Assembly (NCBI GenBank): GCA_900312665.1
Contig: ONZQ02000006.1
Coordinates: forward strand, 1,063,126-1,127,125
Reading direction: 5' to 3'
DNA: 64,000 nucleotides
Source of the DNA: Cephalotrichum gorgonifer
Lineage: Eukaryota; Ascomycota; Sordariomycetes; Microascales; Microascaceae
Positions 1 to 10,883 of this stretch are shown here, in pieces; within the stretch, counting starts at the first letter, position 1, and every line of letters starts with the position of its first letter. Below the pieces are notes generated by a model. That model saw only the letters and a program-made list of their open reading frames with translations. It was not told where the DNA came from and did not search any database. The position numbers and the translations under genes were made by a program.

Positions 1-357
1 CCTTAACCTGCTGGAAGGCGCATGCCTGTTCCCGCCCCAGTAGTAGAGGCCATACCACGAGGACGTTTAAATATTATCCCTGGAATAAGGGGCCGGTGGA
101 AATCGACCATTCCTAGCCATCCGGAAAATGGACAGAGAAGCGCAAAGCGGACCAAGGATGGAGGGAACTCGCCGAGACATGGACGTTCAGGTAGGCGAAA
201 ACACAAGTGATTAATCCCAACAATGGGGGTAATACCTCCTCCGGGATGTCTGCCGCCCACTGACAGTGGGCCGTTGACCACCAGAAATGAAACTCATTGT
301 AACAACGGCTAACATAAAGGTTTCCAGTCATATCCCACCACCAAGCGACAGGAACGA
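1..357. other. Upstream region of first gene
   Basis: No convincing gene is seen here. Short open frames exist on both strands but lack recognisable motifs or paired splice sites. It probably holds the promoter and 5' leader of the kinase gene that follows, and may include a 5' exon that cannot be resolved at the window edge. Confidence 0.4.
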
Positions 358-2915
358 ATGCCATATCCAGTGCGGAGTGCGAACCAACCCCACCCGCCAA
401 AGCCGTCACCGGGTACCGAACCTGAAAACGTAGGGGGCATATATTCAGGAATATTTACTGAGGAAATCCTGGCCGTATCCATGGAACAGCAAGATGATGA
501 TGTCGCCGGCATAGGCGGCGGGCGCGAGCTGCCGAGCGATATTCCTCAAAATTTCGAAGTAGAACCGCCCGCTAGCGAGAATACCGTGACCCTCTTCCTG
601 CCACCCCCGGAAGCGTCCGAGTACACATCCGAATATCCAACGGATAAAGCTCTCGAGCCCCCCCCTCCGTCACAATTTAGCACTCGTAGTCGCATGACGA
701 CATGTGCTAACGGTGGGCCAGGGTATGAAGCTCGCTACCTTGCTGAGAATATCTCTGAGCTCGAAGGAAAGATCTCCCAGCACCAGCAGGAGATTACCCG
801 AATCCCGTTATCCGACTCTTTCAGCATTATCGACGTGATTAGGGAACACCTCGAGGAAGCCAAGGTTGACTCGGTGTATCAGGATCAGGTCAAAACTTTC
901 ATCCCGTGCAAGAAGCTATACACTATTATGAATGAAGAATCCGTCCGCCAAGCGCTCCACAAGCTCAAAGAGGCAACCGGCCGCGACCTACATCCACCAG
1001 ATGGCGAATTCGAGAAGTGGGTTGCGCAAATCTCACCACCTATCCTCAAGCTGGGGGAGGGTAACAAAGCTGTCACCCAGTTTAGGCGGACATTCGCGGC
1101 GCTTATCCTGGTGGGGAAAGCTGATTCCATCTTCGACTTTATCAACCAAGAGGTGAATGACGAAGAGATGTGCCTAGCAAATTTCGATCTGCCGGCGCCC
1201 TCAGAAGAATCGGAGGAGAGAGCCAATCAAGAGCTACAATGTGCATATGACCGGTTTCCGGTTCCCTGCCGAAATATGGTGTCCTGGCCCAAGAAGTACA
1301 TACGAGCCTTCAGGAGCGTGCGGTGGGAAGTCTCTCCGCCCTTTTTCTCCACCGAGACGAGCGATAAAAGTTCCAAACTCGTGCACTACGAACTTCGAAG
1401 CCCGGACGAAGTCCTCCCTTTCACCAAAGGGAATAGAGGACCGGTTAAGGAGGGGGGGTCTTCCCAGCTTGAGTTCTATTGTGTCCATGAGAGCCAGCAA
1501 GACCTACCCAGATACACGGTATGTTCCTCCCGCCATATACTGACCGAACTATAGTCTTTGACTATGAGGTTTGTTCGTTATGCATGGGCCCATACGCTAA
1601 ATAATATTGTGACATGGATAGACGAAGGGGAAAGCACATCCCGTTGCCGTCAAGAGACTCGAAGATAAGCGGGCAGGGCAAAATCCCTGGAAACAGTCTG
1701 ACAAGTTTGAAAATGAGAGATACGTACTTGACCGCCTCACCTTGGCTGAGGGATCTCCGCATATAGTCAAGCTTCTAGCAACATTCAAGACGCCGGGAAT
1801 GAACTGCACTGACAAGTACCATTTCATGTTCGAGGCAGCTGATGGGACTATTGAAAAACTATGGAATGACGAGGATCTCTGGCGGGAGCACTCTCCCGGG
1901 GCAGTTCTTTCACGCTGGGTAGCGCGGCAGTGTCATGGTTTGGCAGAAGGTCTTGCCCACGTCCACCAATTTCCGAAAAGTGCCGTGGATGATAACCCTA
2001 AGACGCGTGGGATGCATGGCGATATCAAGCCAGGGAACATTCTCTGGTATAAGGATTGGATCCTTGACAACCAGCCCAATCCCAGTGGTGCCATCGGAGG
2101 GAGCTCCAGCGAGGAGGAGCCCTTTGGGATCCTGCAAATCGCGGACTTCGGCGTCAGCAGCTTCCACTCGACGATGACAGTAGACCAAGCCCCACTTATC
2201 GGCTTTAGCATGGACTACACTCCACCAGAGACGGAGATCTGGTCCCGCCACCTGCCACCCTCGGACGTATGGCAGCTCGGGTGTCTCCTCCTTGATTTCG
2301 CAACCTGGCTCGTCACTGGGCCAAGGGGATACGATAAATTCAAAAAGGCGCGGAGTAGTCAAGGGCTAAGAATGGTGCGCCCGCGGTTCTCGACATTCGA
2401 ACAGGTGAAAAAGAATCTCACTCACGTTACGGTCAACCCAGAAGTTTGGAAGGTAAGCACGCCTATCCCAGTGGCATCACTCTTGTGAGAACTCTGCTGT
2501 GTTTGTTTAATCCATTTGCTAATAGCGAACCTCGAATTGGGGCTCCCAATAGCACGCCAACAATCTCCATAAGCACAACAACACCTCACCATTCGTGCGA
2601 GACCTCGTTGACTTGGTGGTCAACCACATGCTTGTGGTGGAGGACCTGGAATCTCTGGAAACGGCTCATGACACCAAGCGTACCAAAGGTAGTGGGCGAC
2701 GAATCTCAAGCCGCGAGGCGAAAGGTGAACTAAAGAAGATGTTCGAGGCCGAAAATGATAACGCAGGGTACTATTCTCCTTCCAGCCCCACAAGACGATT
2801 CAATGTTGAGAAACGTGATCCTCTCAAGATTTCTGGCACGAAAAGTGAGATAATAAATTTCAGCGACAAAAGGCATTGGGAAGAAATGGCCAAGTGGGAG
2901 GCATCAGAAGCCTAA
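358..2915 (+). CDS. Atypical fungal protein kinase with long N-terminal region
   Basis: Predicted serine/threonine-type kinase. Model: exons 358-1518, 1622-2452 and 2553-2915, all phase 0, giving 783 aa; a start at 481 (742 aa) is equally possible. Joining 1518 to 1622 brings the N-terminal region into frame with the VAVKRL lysine motif (about residues 396-401). The catalytic loop reads HGDIKPGN (from residue 519), so the usual HRD is HGD. It is followed by ADFG and a PPE in place of APE, then DVWQLGC. The third exon completes the C-lobe after a 100-nt intron. The N-terminal 380 residues match no domain I can name but resemble the leader found on many Pezizomycotina kinases of this expanded class. 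Substrate and pathway are unknown. It converges on the CorA-like gene. Confidence 0.75.
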
Positions 2916-3033
2916 GGCGCTTTCTGGCGCATTTCGAATCGCGATGCTTTGGCATTGGGGGAATTGAATAGATAGCTGGCATTACACCATGTTCCCTGTA
3001 CCTTCCGATGTTTACACTACGGGTATCCTGACG

Positions 3034-5325
3034 TTACACAACGTCGATGGCCGTCAATATACGCTCTTCTCCAGATGCCCTTTCTTCCCCATATGACATA
3101 AAACACCGAAAAGAGTAATAGATGACGAGTATGAAAGCTGTGAGACTAAGTGACAATACTGGATACCAGATCCAACCCGCGTCACCAAATATACGCGTAG
3201 CGTCAATGGCACGCTCGATCTGGGGTACTGCCATCAATGCCTGTATTGTATATCAGTCTCCACTGCTATCGAGTTTGGGATGGAAATCACCCCAGGTGCA
3301 GTATGGCGTTCTGGGACAACTATAGCTAACGTACGTACCGCGGTGAATGTGGCAGGTAAGAAGATGACGGTCAAGAGAGCAATACCCTTCATTCTCTTTC
3401 CATCCTTGGTTGCTATCAAAGTATCATTGCGTGACTGGTAAGTAGTTTCCTTCAATCCTGTATGTTAGCTACGGCTTGCTTGAGAAAAAAAAACAGGTCC
3501 TTATCTGGGTATGGGAATTCTTACCAGCTGGTAGATCAGCGATGCCCCTTGAAGAATTACATCGCATCGACTCATCCTGTGCTCATACTGAAGAGCAAGT
3601 TGGTGAAGCTCGAAAGACAGCTGGGGATCGCCGTCACCCACCTGGGACCTGAGGCTCAAGAGCTGCTGCTTCCACGGCTGCAAAGCGTTGGCCTTCAGCA
3701 TGGCAACACTAATATAGAACTTGACGTTGTCGTCGACATCTCTCCGCCGGTTGGGGGGGCTGGGGATCCCCTCGCCAATGGTATCCGTGGAGGAGCCGGT
3801 GGGGAGTCCCGAGCGTCCCTGTCTGACTTCACGGAATCTTTTATGCTTCTCTACTTCGAGGAACGCCATGACAGCGGCTCTTGGCTCGAAAATGAACCTT
3901 TTCCGCGCCTGGAGCACAGTCTTGAATCGGGAAATGTCATCCTTGTCGTACCCGAGGATGAGTGCATTAAGCCGGGTCCCGGATTCTTGTCCATATGGTG
4001 TTCTCGTGCCAGGGAAGTGGGTGATGGCCATCGCGGTCTGCCGAGACGTAGAGTTTGACACTCTGAGCAGGTACACTGCGCCGAGGCAATGGTTATCATC
4101 GTGCCTCTCGTGGGCTCCACACCAGGGTGTTGGACTTTACTGTAGTGTACTTACCAGCGCAATCCTTCCCATCCACCTGGTACGTGTATCGGCTGGCTAC
4201 TGGGCCGCTATCCTCTACAACCCCTAAGAACGAGGGGTGTATCTTCATACGGCAGAGAATATCTCGAAATTGACATTTCGTTGAGCTTATATATTGTAGT
4301 CCAGCTTGGGACGTAATGATCTTTTTCATGCGAGGAAAGTACGCGGGCCCGGAAATTCTGTGGGACTAATGTCAGATTGGCTCAGTTATCGTTGTAGATG
4401 TCGGGGTGAACTAACGCTATAGAAAGATGACTTTCCTTGGTAGGTGAGGACCCCTATCTGCTGGATTAGAACGGGTGGGAGGACAACTATGTTTGTTAGT
4501 TGATTGCTTACCGCCTTGTCCTTCAGCCACGACTTCCATCCGTCCTCCTGGTGCTGACCCCCCTCCTCCTCCTCCGCTACGATCCAATCGCACGGAGGAT
4601 CGCGATACGACTTATCCTATGACATCCAACACCTCTGGTTAGCTGGAATAAATCACGAATCGGATTGGGCACTTCTTCCTTACGACAAGTGTGGTTTGGC
4701 TATGTAGCCTGGTCCAGGTTGCCGACCAATCGGGCGGAACTTTCTCGTCTCCCTCCTCGATGAATTTAAAAGGCGAGAGATCATCGTCAGATATGCCGAA
4801 CTCATCCCACATAGTTGCTTTCGTGCGGTTTTACCCTGTGTGTGTAGCGATGTCGTTGGGCTGATATTGGGTATCAGGAAGCCGGCCAGATCCTGGATAA
4901 CGAAGCCTTGCCGTTCGTTAGGGAGTGACCCAGAGTCGCATATGGAGCTGCGGACGGCTGGATTATATTCACCCTCTCCCGCCGTGGCTGTGGCCTTAGG
5001 AAGAGCAGGCTCTCCCAGCTTGGGGCTCCGTCAGGCATCTCGGTGGCGGTGTAAAGCCTGGTCCGTCAAAGTGGATGGCGGCGAACTATTATGGAGGGGC
5101 ACTGATACCCTGTTGTGTTACATCCGCATGGCTGGTGAGCGTGCGATGCGGCGCAGAAGTAGAAGAACAAGTGTAAAATCGTGTTGCTACCATGGGTGGA
5201 GGTGCAATTATCAGCCAATGGAGATCTAGAGATTCCCTTACCGGCGAGTTGGGCGGCAGCAGCAGACTAATTTGCATATACTCGCAGCCCGGTGCATATC
5301 CTACCTGAAAGGAATCGCCGTTCAT
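3034..5325 (-). CDS. CorA-like two-TM fungal membrane protein, many exons
   Basis: Exons resolved on the minus strand, in gene order: 4817-4657, 4616-4512, 4453-4416, 4357-4155, 4075-3525, 3449-3339 and 3240-3034 (stop). Splicing restores one continuous protein, with phases matching at all six junctions. The C-terminal part has the layout of fungal CorA-like proteins: a soluble helical region, then GIALLTVIFLPATFTA as first TM and WIWYPVLSLSLTAFILVIYY as second TM. The GMN signature of true CorA magnesium channels is absent, as is usual for this fungal group, so transport is not implied. The 5' end is unresolved: coding-like stretches reach about 5325 (an ATG with an exon ending near 5240, and an open stretch at about 4847-5050), but I could not phase them. 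Those 5' exons may be misassigned or decayed. Confidence 0.6.
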
Positions 5326-5624
5326 GGCCTAGACTAAACTTCGTGGAACCACTAAATGGGAGGGATATTCTCTGCTCGGTGCTGCTCAAGTCCACGAGAA
5401 GGCTGGGAGAACACCGGGTGTCATTCGGTCGAGGATTAGTTATGCCAGCATGAGATGCTATCTCGCATCCAGTGGGTGGATGTTTGTATAAGTTACATAT
5501 ATTTAGTCCTTTGCTCCCCCCCAATCCGTATGGTATTCGCAGTTACAACCATCGGCGCCGCCTCCAAGTAAACCCACCGCACCACCAGCTCCCCACCTTA
5601 CACTAAAGACTACATATCATTGTC

Positions 5625-5947
5625 ATGGCTCGGAAGAGCGAATGGAAGTATACCACGCATATTCCGTATGACAAAGACTCCAGCTTCGACGAGTGGAAAG
5701 CAACCCAACAAATATCCACGATATTGGGGGCGCGCAACTTCAAGATGGCGGTATGTTGAGCTTGGCCGGCCGCATTCGCCTGTAAGCTCTTAGTTCTGAC
5801 TCGTATCTAGGAGAATGATACCGGATGCACAATACGAACTAAAGATGAGCTTTCCAAGGTATGCTTCGTCGACGGAGGATGTAGTAGATACAGACTAATA
5901 CTCAACAGGAGACGGTGGCCAAGCTAACCCGCCTCATTAATGAGTAG
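5625..5947 (+). CDS. Small three-exon gene, unknown 70-aa protein
   Basis: Exons 5625-5750, 5811-5858 and 5909-5947 join with phase 0 at both junctions and encode 70 aa with no internal stop. Both introns are 50-60 nt, begin GTATG, end AG and carry branch-like CTGAC or CTAAT. The product is hydrophilic and charged, with no signal peptide or TM; it starts MARKSEWKYTTHIPYDKDSS and ends KLTRLINE. I recognise no family. It lies upstream of the CorA-like gene in divergent orientation. The matching intron pair is the main support; without homologues or transcripts it could still be chance. Confidence 0.45.
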
Positions 5948-7295
5948 GAGGAGGCAATGAATATAGCTCGGCTACTACGTCTAGACACGTTATTGGGGAC
6001 GGCATCATCGGAAGTGCAGTCGTATAAACTTTTCTGCCTTGTACGGCAACTTTCAGCTGGTGAGCGCAAAGTAACATTAATAAATCAATACACCATAATG
6101 ACCAAAACCAAAACCACTAATAAATGGATCCTTCAAACATAAAACCGGCTTCACCAAGCAAGTTGAAGAGGGTAAAACCAACGGCAGGCAAGATGATGAC
6201 AGCGTTCGACAGTGGCGGGCTTCACGCCCGATACGCCAGGCTGGACGAGTCCCTTGCCAGTGGAGATACCGTTGCCACGCTGGGCAGGGGTGTCATTATC
6301 GTACTCAAGCTTGTCAGGGGTCTTCTCGCCGCCTTGGGGATTCTCTCGAGAGACTCTTATAGTGTGACTGATGAAGGGTCTCCTTGCCGCTATCGGAGCT
6401 CCCTGTCTTATGAGACTCCTCGGGCGAAGGGGTGCCAGGGTTCTTCTCAGGAAGGCTAAGCTATACTCTTTCAACTCATCAGCACATTCCTAGACATGAA
6501 CCGGGCCATAGCACTTCTTAGGTCTTCGGGGATGCCTACCGAGGCAATGGGGCTCCTGTATTTACTTAACCGCACAATACCACAAATCTGCCTGTTGCAG
6601 GCATAACTATACTAGCATGTTGATATGGGGGACTTACAGTATCCTCTCCAGTTTCTAGATGCATTATTACCCCCGCGTATGCTCGTAGAACTTGTTCACG
6701 CTACAAGTACGAGTGTGCCCACCACCAAATTGATATAACTCTCATGCCAAGTATCTCGCACATGGGACTCGTGCCTGTAGTACGCTGTTGAGGCGATGAA
6801 TGTCGCCTCAGCCGTCGTTCAAGCACACCATATCTTCCGACCCCGATGCTTTATTTCTTCCAGCCTCAGACTTCCCTGCTTTCCATTGCGGCGTCTCCAT
6901 TGCTGGGGATCGAAGGTTTCTTCGCCCCTGATCCTATATCTATTACAACTGTTCCGTTGATAGGGCTACAAATGAATACAAAGAATCGCGCCTGGTATTT
7001 GTACCAGGATAGTTTGTGAATTCATAAGGTTTATTAACTGGATGTTGTGAGAAGGGTTCTCCACAATGTTTGGTTGACAACCCACCAGCTTGTGCAAGCG
7101 GATCAGTTGTATCCAGGTGGTGAGAGGGTCTATCCCAGCTAGGGCCTTGTGGGTATAGTTGTCAGCTGTACTCAGCTGACACTTTTCGACTGTACTGGGA
7201 CTTGTACATCGCAAAAAATCCCAGACCAAAAATAATTTTCCAGTCGCGGAAGCCCAAGACCAAACTCTACGGTTGCTCTCCCACACCTCCTCGCC
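5948..7295. other. Intergenic region upstream of ROK1
   Basis: Apart from the doubtful ORF at 6151-6474, I see no gene. The distal part up to 7295 is the ROK1 5' region. Short frames here carry many different stops and no motif. Confidence 0.4.
6151..6474 (-). CDS. Doubtful ORF with mitochondrial presequence-like start
   Basis: An open frame of 107 aa. Its N-terminus is rich in arginine, serine and alanine with very few acidic residues (FLRRTLAPLRPRSLIRQ, then AARRPF), as in a matrix-targeting presequence. The central part is hydrophilic; after about residue 85 the frame loses protein-like character and stops. It may be the first exon of a mitochondrial protein, a decayed gene fragment, or chance. 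No downstream exon could be joined and no family is recognised. Confidence 0.25.
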   Translation of the reverse strand: MKEYSLAFLRRTLAPLRPRSLIRQGAPIAARRPFISHTIRVSRENPQGGEKTPDKLEYDNDTPAQRGNGISTGKGLVQPGVSGVKPATVERCHHLACRWFYPLQLAW

Positions 7296-9449
7296 ATGGA
7301 CATATTAAAGGTTCTCTCAAGAGGGATCAAGAAGCCCGCCAGGGCTGCGGGCACCGCGCCCCCGGGATCTACCGCCGCAAATATTCCCTCCGCCGGCACT
7401 AAGACCCGGCCGCAGCTGTACCACGACGATGTCGGAACGGGCCGGGCGCAAAAGCGGAAGAGGTCTGGGGACGAGGAGGAAGGCGATGGCAAATCCTCCG
7501 CGGCAGACTTGCCCGAGGTCGACTTCTTCGCCGCCCGCGACCACAAGGCGAAGCCTGCCCGCACCGAAAGCGAGCCCGAGCCGCGAACCGAGCCGGAGAC
7601 GGGCACTGCGCCTGCGGAGCCCAGCCGCGAGCTCACCGAGGACGAATGCCGGCAGATCCTGCGCTCGCACAGGCTGAAGTACACACTGCTCGCGGGGACG
7701 CTCCCTCGGGAGTCGGACGGGGAGAACAAGAGGAAGAAGAAGAAGAAGAAGGCGAAAACGGAGGAGAAGGGGAAGAAGGAGAAGCAGGAGGGGTTCTACC
7801 CGCGACCGCTGGTGTCGTTCTCCGAGCTGCGGGGTGACTACGGCGTTGCGGCGCAGCTTATGGAGAATATCAAGGGGGAGAGTTACAAGATACCGACTGA
7901 GGTCCAGCTGGGGAGTCTGCCGCTCCTCCTGCGACCGAGCTCGGCCCTTCCCGGGTACGACATCTCCGGCGGCGAGGATGCCACTGTCGACTTCATGGCC
8001 GTCGCGCCGACGGGGAGCGGGAAGACGATCAGCTTCCTGATCCCGACCATCAACCGGATCCTGAAGAGGAGGGAGAAGGAAGGGCTGGATCGGATACACG
8101 AGCTCGAGGCCGTTGTGATTGTGCCGACGAGGGAACTGGCGTTCCAGATTGTGAATGAGGGGAGGAAGCTAACGACGGGAACTGGGCTCCGGGTTCTCCA
8201 GATGAAGAAAGGGATGCAGATCGCCGCCGAGGTGGGGAAGCGGATGTCGCTGGACGAGGAGTCAGACGAGGAGTCAGATGATGCCTCAGACAGTGAAGAG
8301 GACAGCGCCGCCGGTGCTTCTAAAGCTCCGCTCGCCAAGGCCGACATACTCGTCACCACGCCCCTCGCCTTACTAAACTTCCTCACCAACGACGAGGCGA
8401 AGGGCAACCGGGTCCTCCCAACGGTTCGGACCCTCATCTTGGATGAGGCAGACGTCCTCCTCGACCCCCTCTTCCTCGACCAAACCTCGGGCGTCTGGTC
8501 CGCCTGTACGAACCCTGACCTCCAGGCGTCCTTCTGGTCCGCCACGATGCCCTCCAACATCGAAACCCTCATAACAGACCGCCTCACCACCCTCGCCACG
8601 CAGCCCCGCCCCCTGATCCGCCTCGTCGTAGGCCTCAAAGACACAGCCGTCCCCAATGTGACGCACAAGCTCCTCTACACCGCATCCGAGGCCGGCAAAC
8701 TCCTCGCCATCCGCCAGCTCCTCCGCCCACACTCCTCAGATACCTCCATCCCTACCATCCGCCCGCCCTTCCTCGTCTTCACACAGACCATTGAGCGCGC
8801 TGCGGCCCTAGAGTCCGAGCTCCGCTACGACATCCCCCTCGAGGCGGGCGGCTCCACCCGCATCGCGAGCCTCCACTCCGGCCTCATCGACTCGGCCCGC
8901 TCCTCGATCATGAAGAGGTTCCGCGCCGGCGAGATCTGGGTGCTTATCACGACGGACGTGCTCGCCCGCGGCGTCGACTTCGCTGGCGTCAACGGCATCG
9001 TGAACTACGACTTCCCTCCGTCGGCGGCCACCTATGTTCACCGCGCGGGCAGGACGGGTCGCGCGGGTCGAGAGGGTGGGATGGCCATCACACTGTATAC
9101 TAAGGAAGACATTCCGCACGCCAAGACGGTGGCGAACGTCATTGCCGCGAGCGATAAGCAGGCAGGGAAGACCGGGGCCGACGCGGGTGTGCAGAAGTGG
9201 CTGCTCGACGCGCTGCCCGACGTGTCGAAGGAAGAGAAGAAGAGATTGAAGAGGGGAGTGGAGAGCAGGAGGAGCGGAGCCAAGGCCAAGATCACGAGCC
9301 AGAGTGGGTGGGAGAGGAAGAGGGAAGGGAATAAGATGGGGGCTATTGAGGCCTCAAAGAAGAGGCAAGCCGAGATCCGCCGGGAGAGGCGGAGTCGTGG
9401 GGACTCGAAAAGGGGAGAGGATGAGGAGTGGGGGGGCTTTGAGGATTAG
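7296..9449 (+). CDS. ROK1: ATP-dependent RNA helicase Rok1 (DEAD-box)
   Basis: Single-exon gene, 717 aa. Rok1 is a nucleolar DEAD-box helicase needed for 18S rRNA processing in the small-subunit processome. Visible motifs: a Q-motif region (YKIPTEVQLGSLPLLL), APTGSGKT (motif I, about residue 236), PTRELAFQ (Ia), LDEADVLLD (II, about 381), SAT (III, about 414), VLARGVDFAGVNGIVNYDFP (IV-V region) and HRAGRTGRAGREG (VI, about 580). The basic N-terminal 190 residues and the FYPRPLVSFSELR linker before the Q-motif fit Rok1 rather than other DEAD-box families. An acidic serine-rich insertion lies between motifs Ib and II (about residues 320-345). The lysine-rich tail suits RNA binding. Confidence 0.93.
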   Translation: MDILKVLSRGIKKPARAAGTAPPGSTAANIPSAGTKTRPQLYHDDVGTGRAQKRKRSGDEEEGDGKSSAADLPEVDFFAARDHKAKPARTESEPEPRTEPETGTAPAEPSRELTEDECRQILRSHRLKYTLLAGTLPRESDGENKRKKKKKKAKTEEKGKKEKQEGFYPRPLVSFSELRGDYGVAAQLMENIKGESYKIPTEVQLGSLPLLLRPSSALPGYDISGGEDATVDFMAVAPTGSGKTISFLIPTINRILKRREKEGLDRIHELEAVVIVPTRELAFQIVNEGRKLTTGTGLRVLQMKKGMQIAAEVGKRMSLDEESDEESDDASDSEEDSAAGASKAPLAKADILVTTPLALLNFLTNDEAKGNRVLPTVRTLILDEADVLLDPLFLDQTSGVWSACTNPDLQASFWSATMPSNIETLITDRLTTLATQPRPLIRLVVGLKDTAVPNVTHKLLYTASEAGKLLAIRQLLRPHSSDTSIPTIRPPFLVFTQTIERAAALESELRYDIPLEAGGSTRIASLHSGLIDSARSSIMKRFRAGEIWVLITTDVLARGVDFAGVNGIVNYDFPPSAATYVHRAGRTGRAGREGGMAITLYTKEDIPHAKTVANVIAASDKQAGKTGADAGVQKWLLDALPDVSKEEKKRLKRGVESRRSGAKAKITSQSGWERKREGNKMGAIEASKKRQAEIRRERRSRGDSKRGEDEEWGGFED

Positions 9450-9765
9450 AACGGCATCGAGGCCCTTGGCAGATATCTGCAGCCCGGGAGTAATTTCACC
9501 CAACACTCTTACATATGCGTATCCCCGCGGCAAGGCCATACCGATAATAGTAGGCCTGAAGGAGGCAGTAGATATATACCAAAATTATCCATCGCCACAA
9601 AGAGTACTTTAGCAATCATCACATATTGCGATGTCCATTGCGAATATATCCAGCACCAAGTTGTAACTTTTCATTGGTTTTTGAATCCCTGGCTATAAGC
9701 CACTGGGTAGTAGATCTCCCGCAAAAGCATGCCTTCCCCGAAATAAAGATACAGGTTCTGTGCAC
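9450..9765. other. Convergent 3' region between ROK1 and cyclophilin
   Basis: Holds the 3' UTRs of two convergent genes. No further coding signal is seen. Confidence 0.5.
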
Positions 9766-10613
9766 TTATACAACGCCGGCCTTGACAATGGTAGGCTTCT
9801 TGGAGTACTTGATGGAGCCGCTCTGGGAGCCGGTGGCCTCGATGGCCTTGACGACGTCCATGGACTGCTCGTCGGCAACCTCGCCGAAGACGACGTGGCG
9901 GCCATCGAGCCAAGCAGTCGTGACAGTGGTGATGAAGAACTGCGAGCCGTTGCTATGAATCAATGTCAGTGGGTGCCCGGCATCGAAGTGGACCAGTGGG
10001 CCGATGCTCTTACGTGTTAGGGCCGGCGTTAGCCATAGACAGCTGACCGGCCTTGGTGTGCTTCAGCTGGAAGTTCTCATCGGCGAACTTCTCGCCGTAG
10101 ATAGACTTGCCACCGGTACCCTGCCATGATTGTTAGAGTCCGTTCGAATCAGCAGGAGTGATGCCAGGGACATACGTTGCCGCGAGTGAAATCACCACCC
10201 TGGAGCATGAACTCGGGGATGACACGGTGGAAAGAGGAGCCCTCGTAGCCGAAACCGTTCTGGCCGGTGCAGAGCTCACGGAAGTTCCTGGCGGTCTTGG
10301 GGACAATATCGTCGAACAGCTTGAAGGTGATGCGGCCCTTCTGGTCTGGGAAAATTTGTAAGCATGGGTCGTCATCGAGTACAAGTGGCAGAACAACATG
10401 AAAGAAGAGGGCGTAGACCAGGCAGTCATTTGCGGTTACCTGCCAGAGAGAAACGAGTATTGGAAAGGGGCTTGCTTACTAGTAACCTCGCCGACAGGCT
10501 TGCCATTCACGAGCTTGGGGCCCTGCCACTCGAGGTCGAAGAAGCTTGGGGGAGCTATTAGCAGCTGCGGAGAAGGGAAAGCGATGGCGACGGCAAACTT
10601 ACACGTTAGACAT
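9766..10613 (-). CDS. CPR1: Cyclophilin A, peptidyl-prolyl cis-trans isomerase
   Basis: Five exons on the minus strand: 10613-10603, 10544-10480, 10345-10176, 10120-10014 and 9952-9766. They total 540 nt and encode 179 aa. Cyclophilins catalyse proline cis-trans isomerisation, and the cytosolic A type is the target of cyclosporin A. Diagnostic segments are FFDLEWQG at the start, [28 protein letters not shown] with the catalytic Arg, the GEKFADENF block, [20 protein letters not shown] and [12 protein letters not shown] with the cyclosporin-contact Trp. There is no signal peptide or targeting extension, so a cytosolic/nuclear form is likely. The first exon has only 11 coding bases; the start was chosen because it gives MSNVFFDLEW after splicing. 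Confidence 0.93.
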
Positions 10614-10876
10614 GATGGGAGAAGAGGCTGAGAAGAATCGGGGACGACTGTTGATTGATGGGTTCGATAAGAAAAGTCGAGATTGACTGGCGAGAGAAGT
10701 TTGTGAAAGAGGTTGAATAGGTAAACAGGAAGATTGGCGGGGTAGGAGGGGTCGGAGGAGGTGGAGAGTTGGTCTCATTTTGAAGCTGGTAATTTGTTAG
10801 TATACCCTGCTGGCGAATAGCAGCCGAGAATTGCGGGGGTCGAGTGGGGGGCTGAGCAAATCTGGACGCGTAGAAA

Positions 10877-10883
10877 TCACGTG
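10877..10883 (-). promoter_or_regulatory. TCACGTG box upstream of cyclophilin
   Basis: A TCACGTG heptamer (E-box core CACGTG) 264 bp before the cyclophilin start codon. Such boxes bind bHLH factors of the Cbf1/CpcA-independent type in fungi; the factor acting here is not known. Confidence 0.4.

Noticed and set aside
1519..1621. Possible two-intron split with a 14-nt exon in the kinase gene
   Set aside because: A 14-nt exon would break the reading phase; one 103-nt intron keeps it and restores the kinase lysine motif.
7317..8668. Two minus-strand frames of about 260 codons inside ROK1
   Set aside because: Low-complexity Arg/Leu/Ser products with no motif, antisense to helicase motifs.
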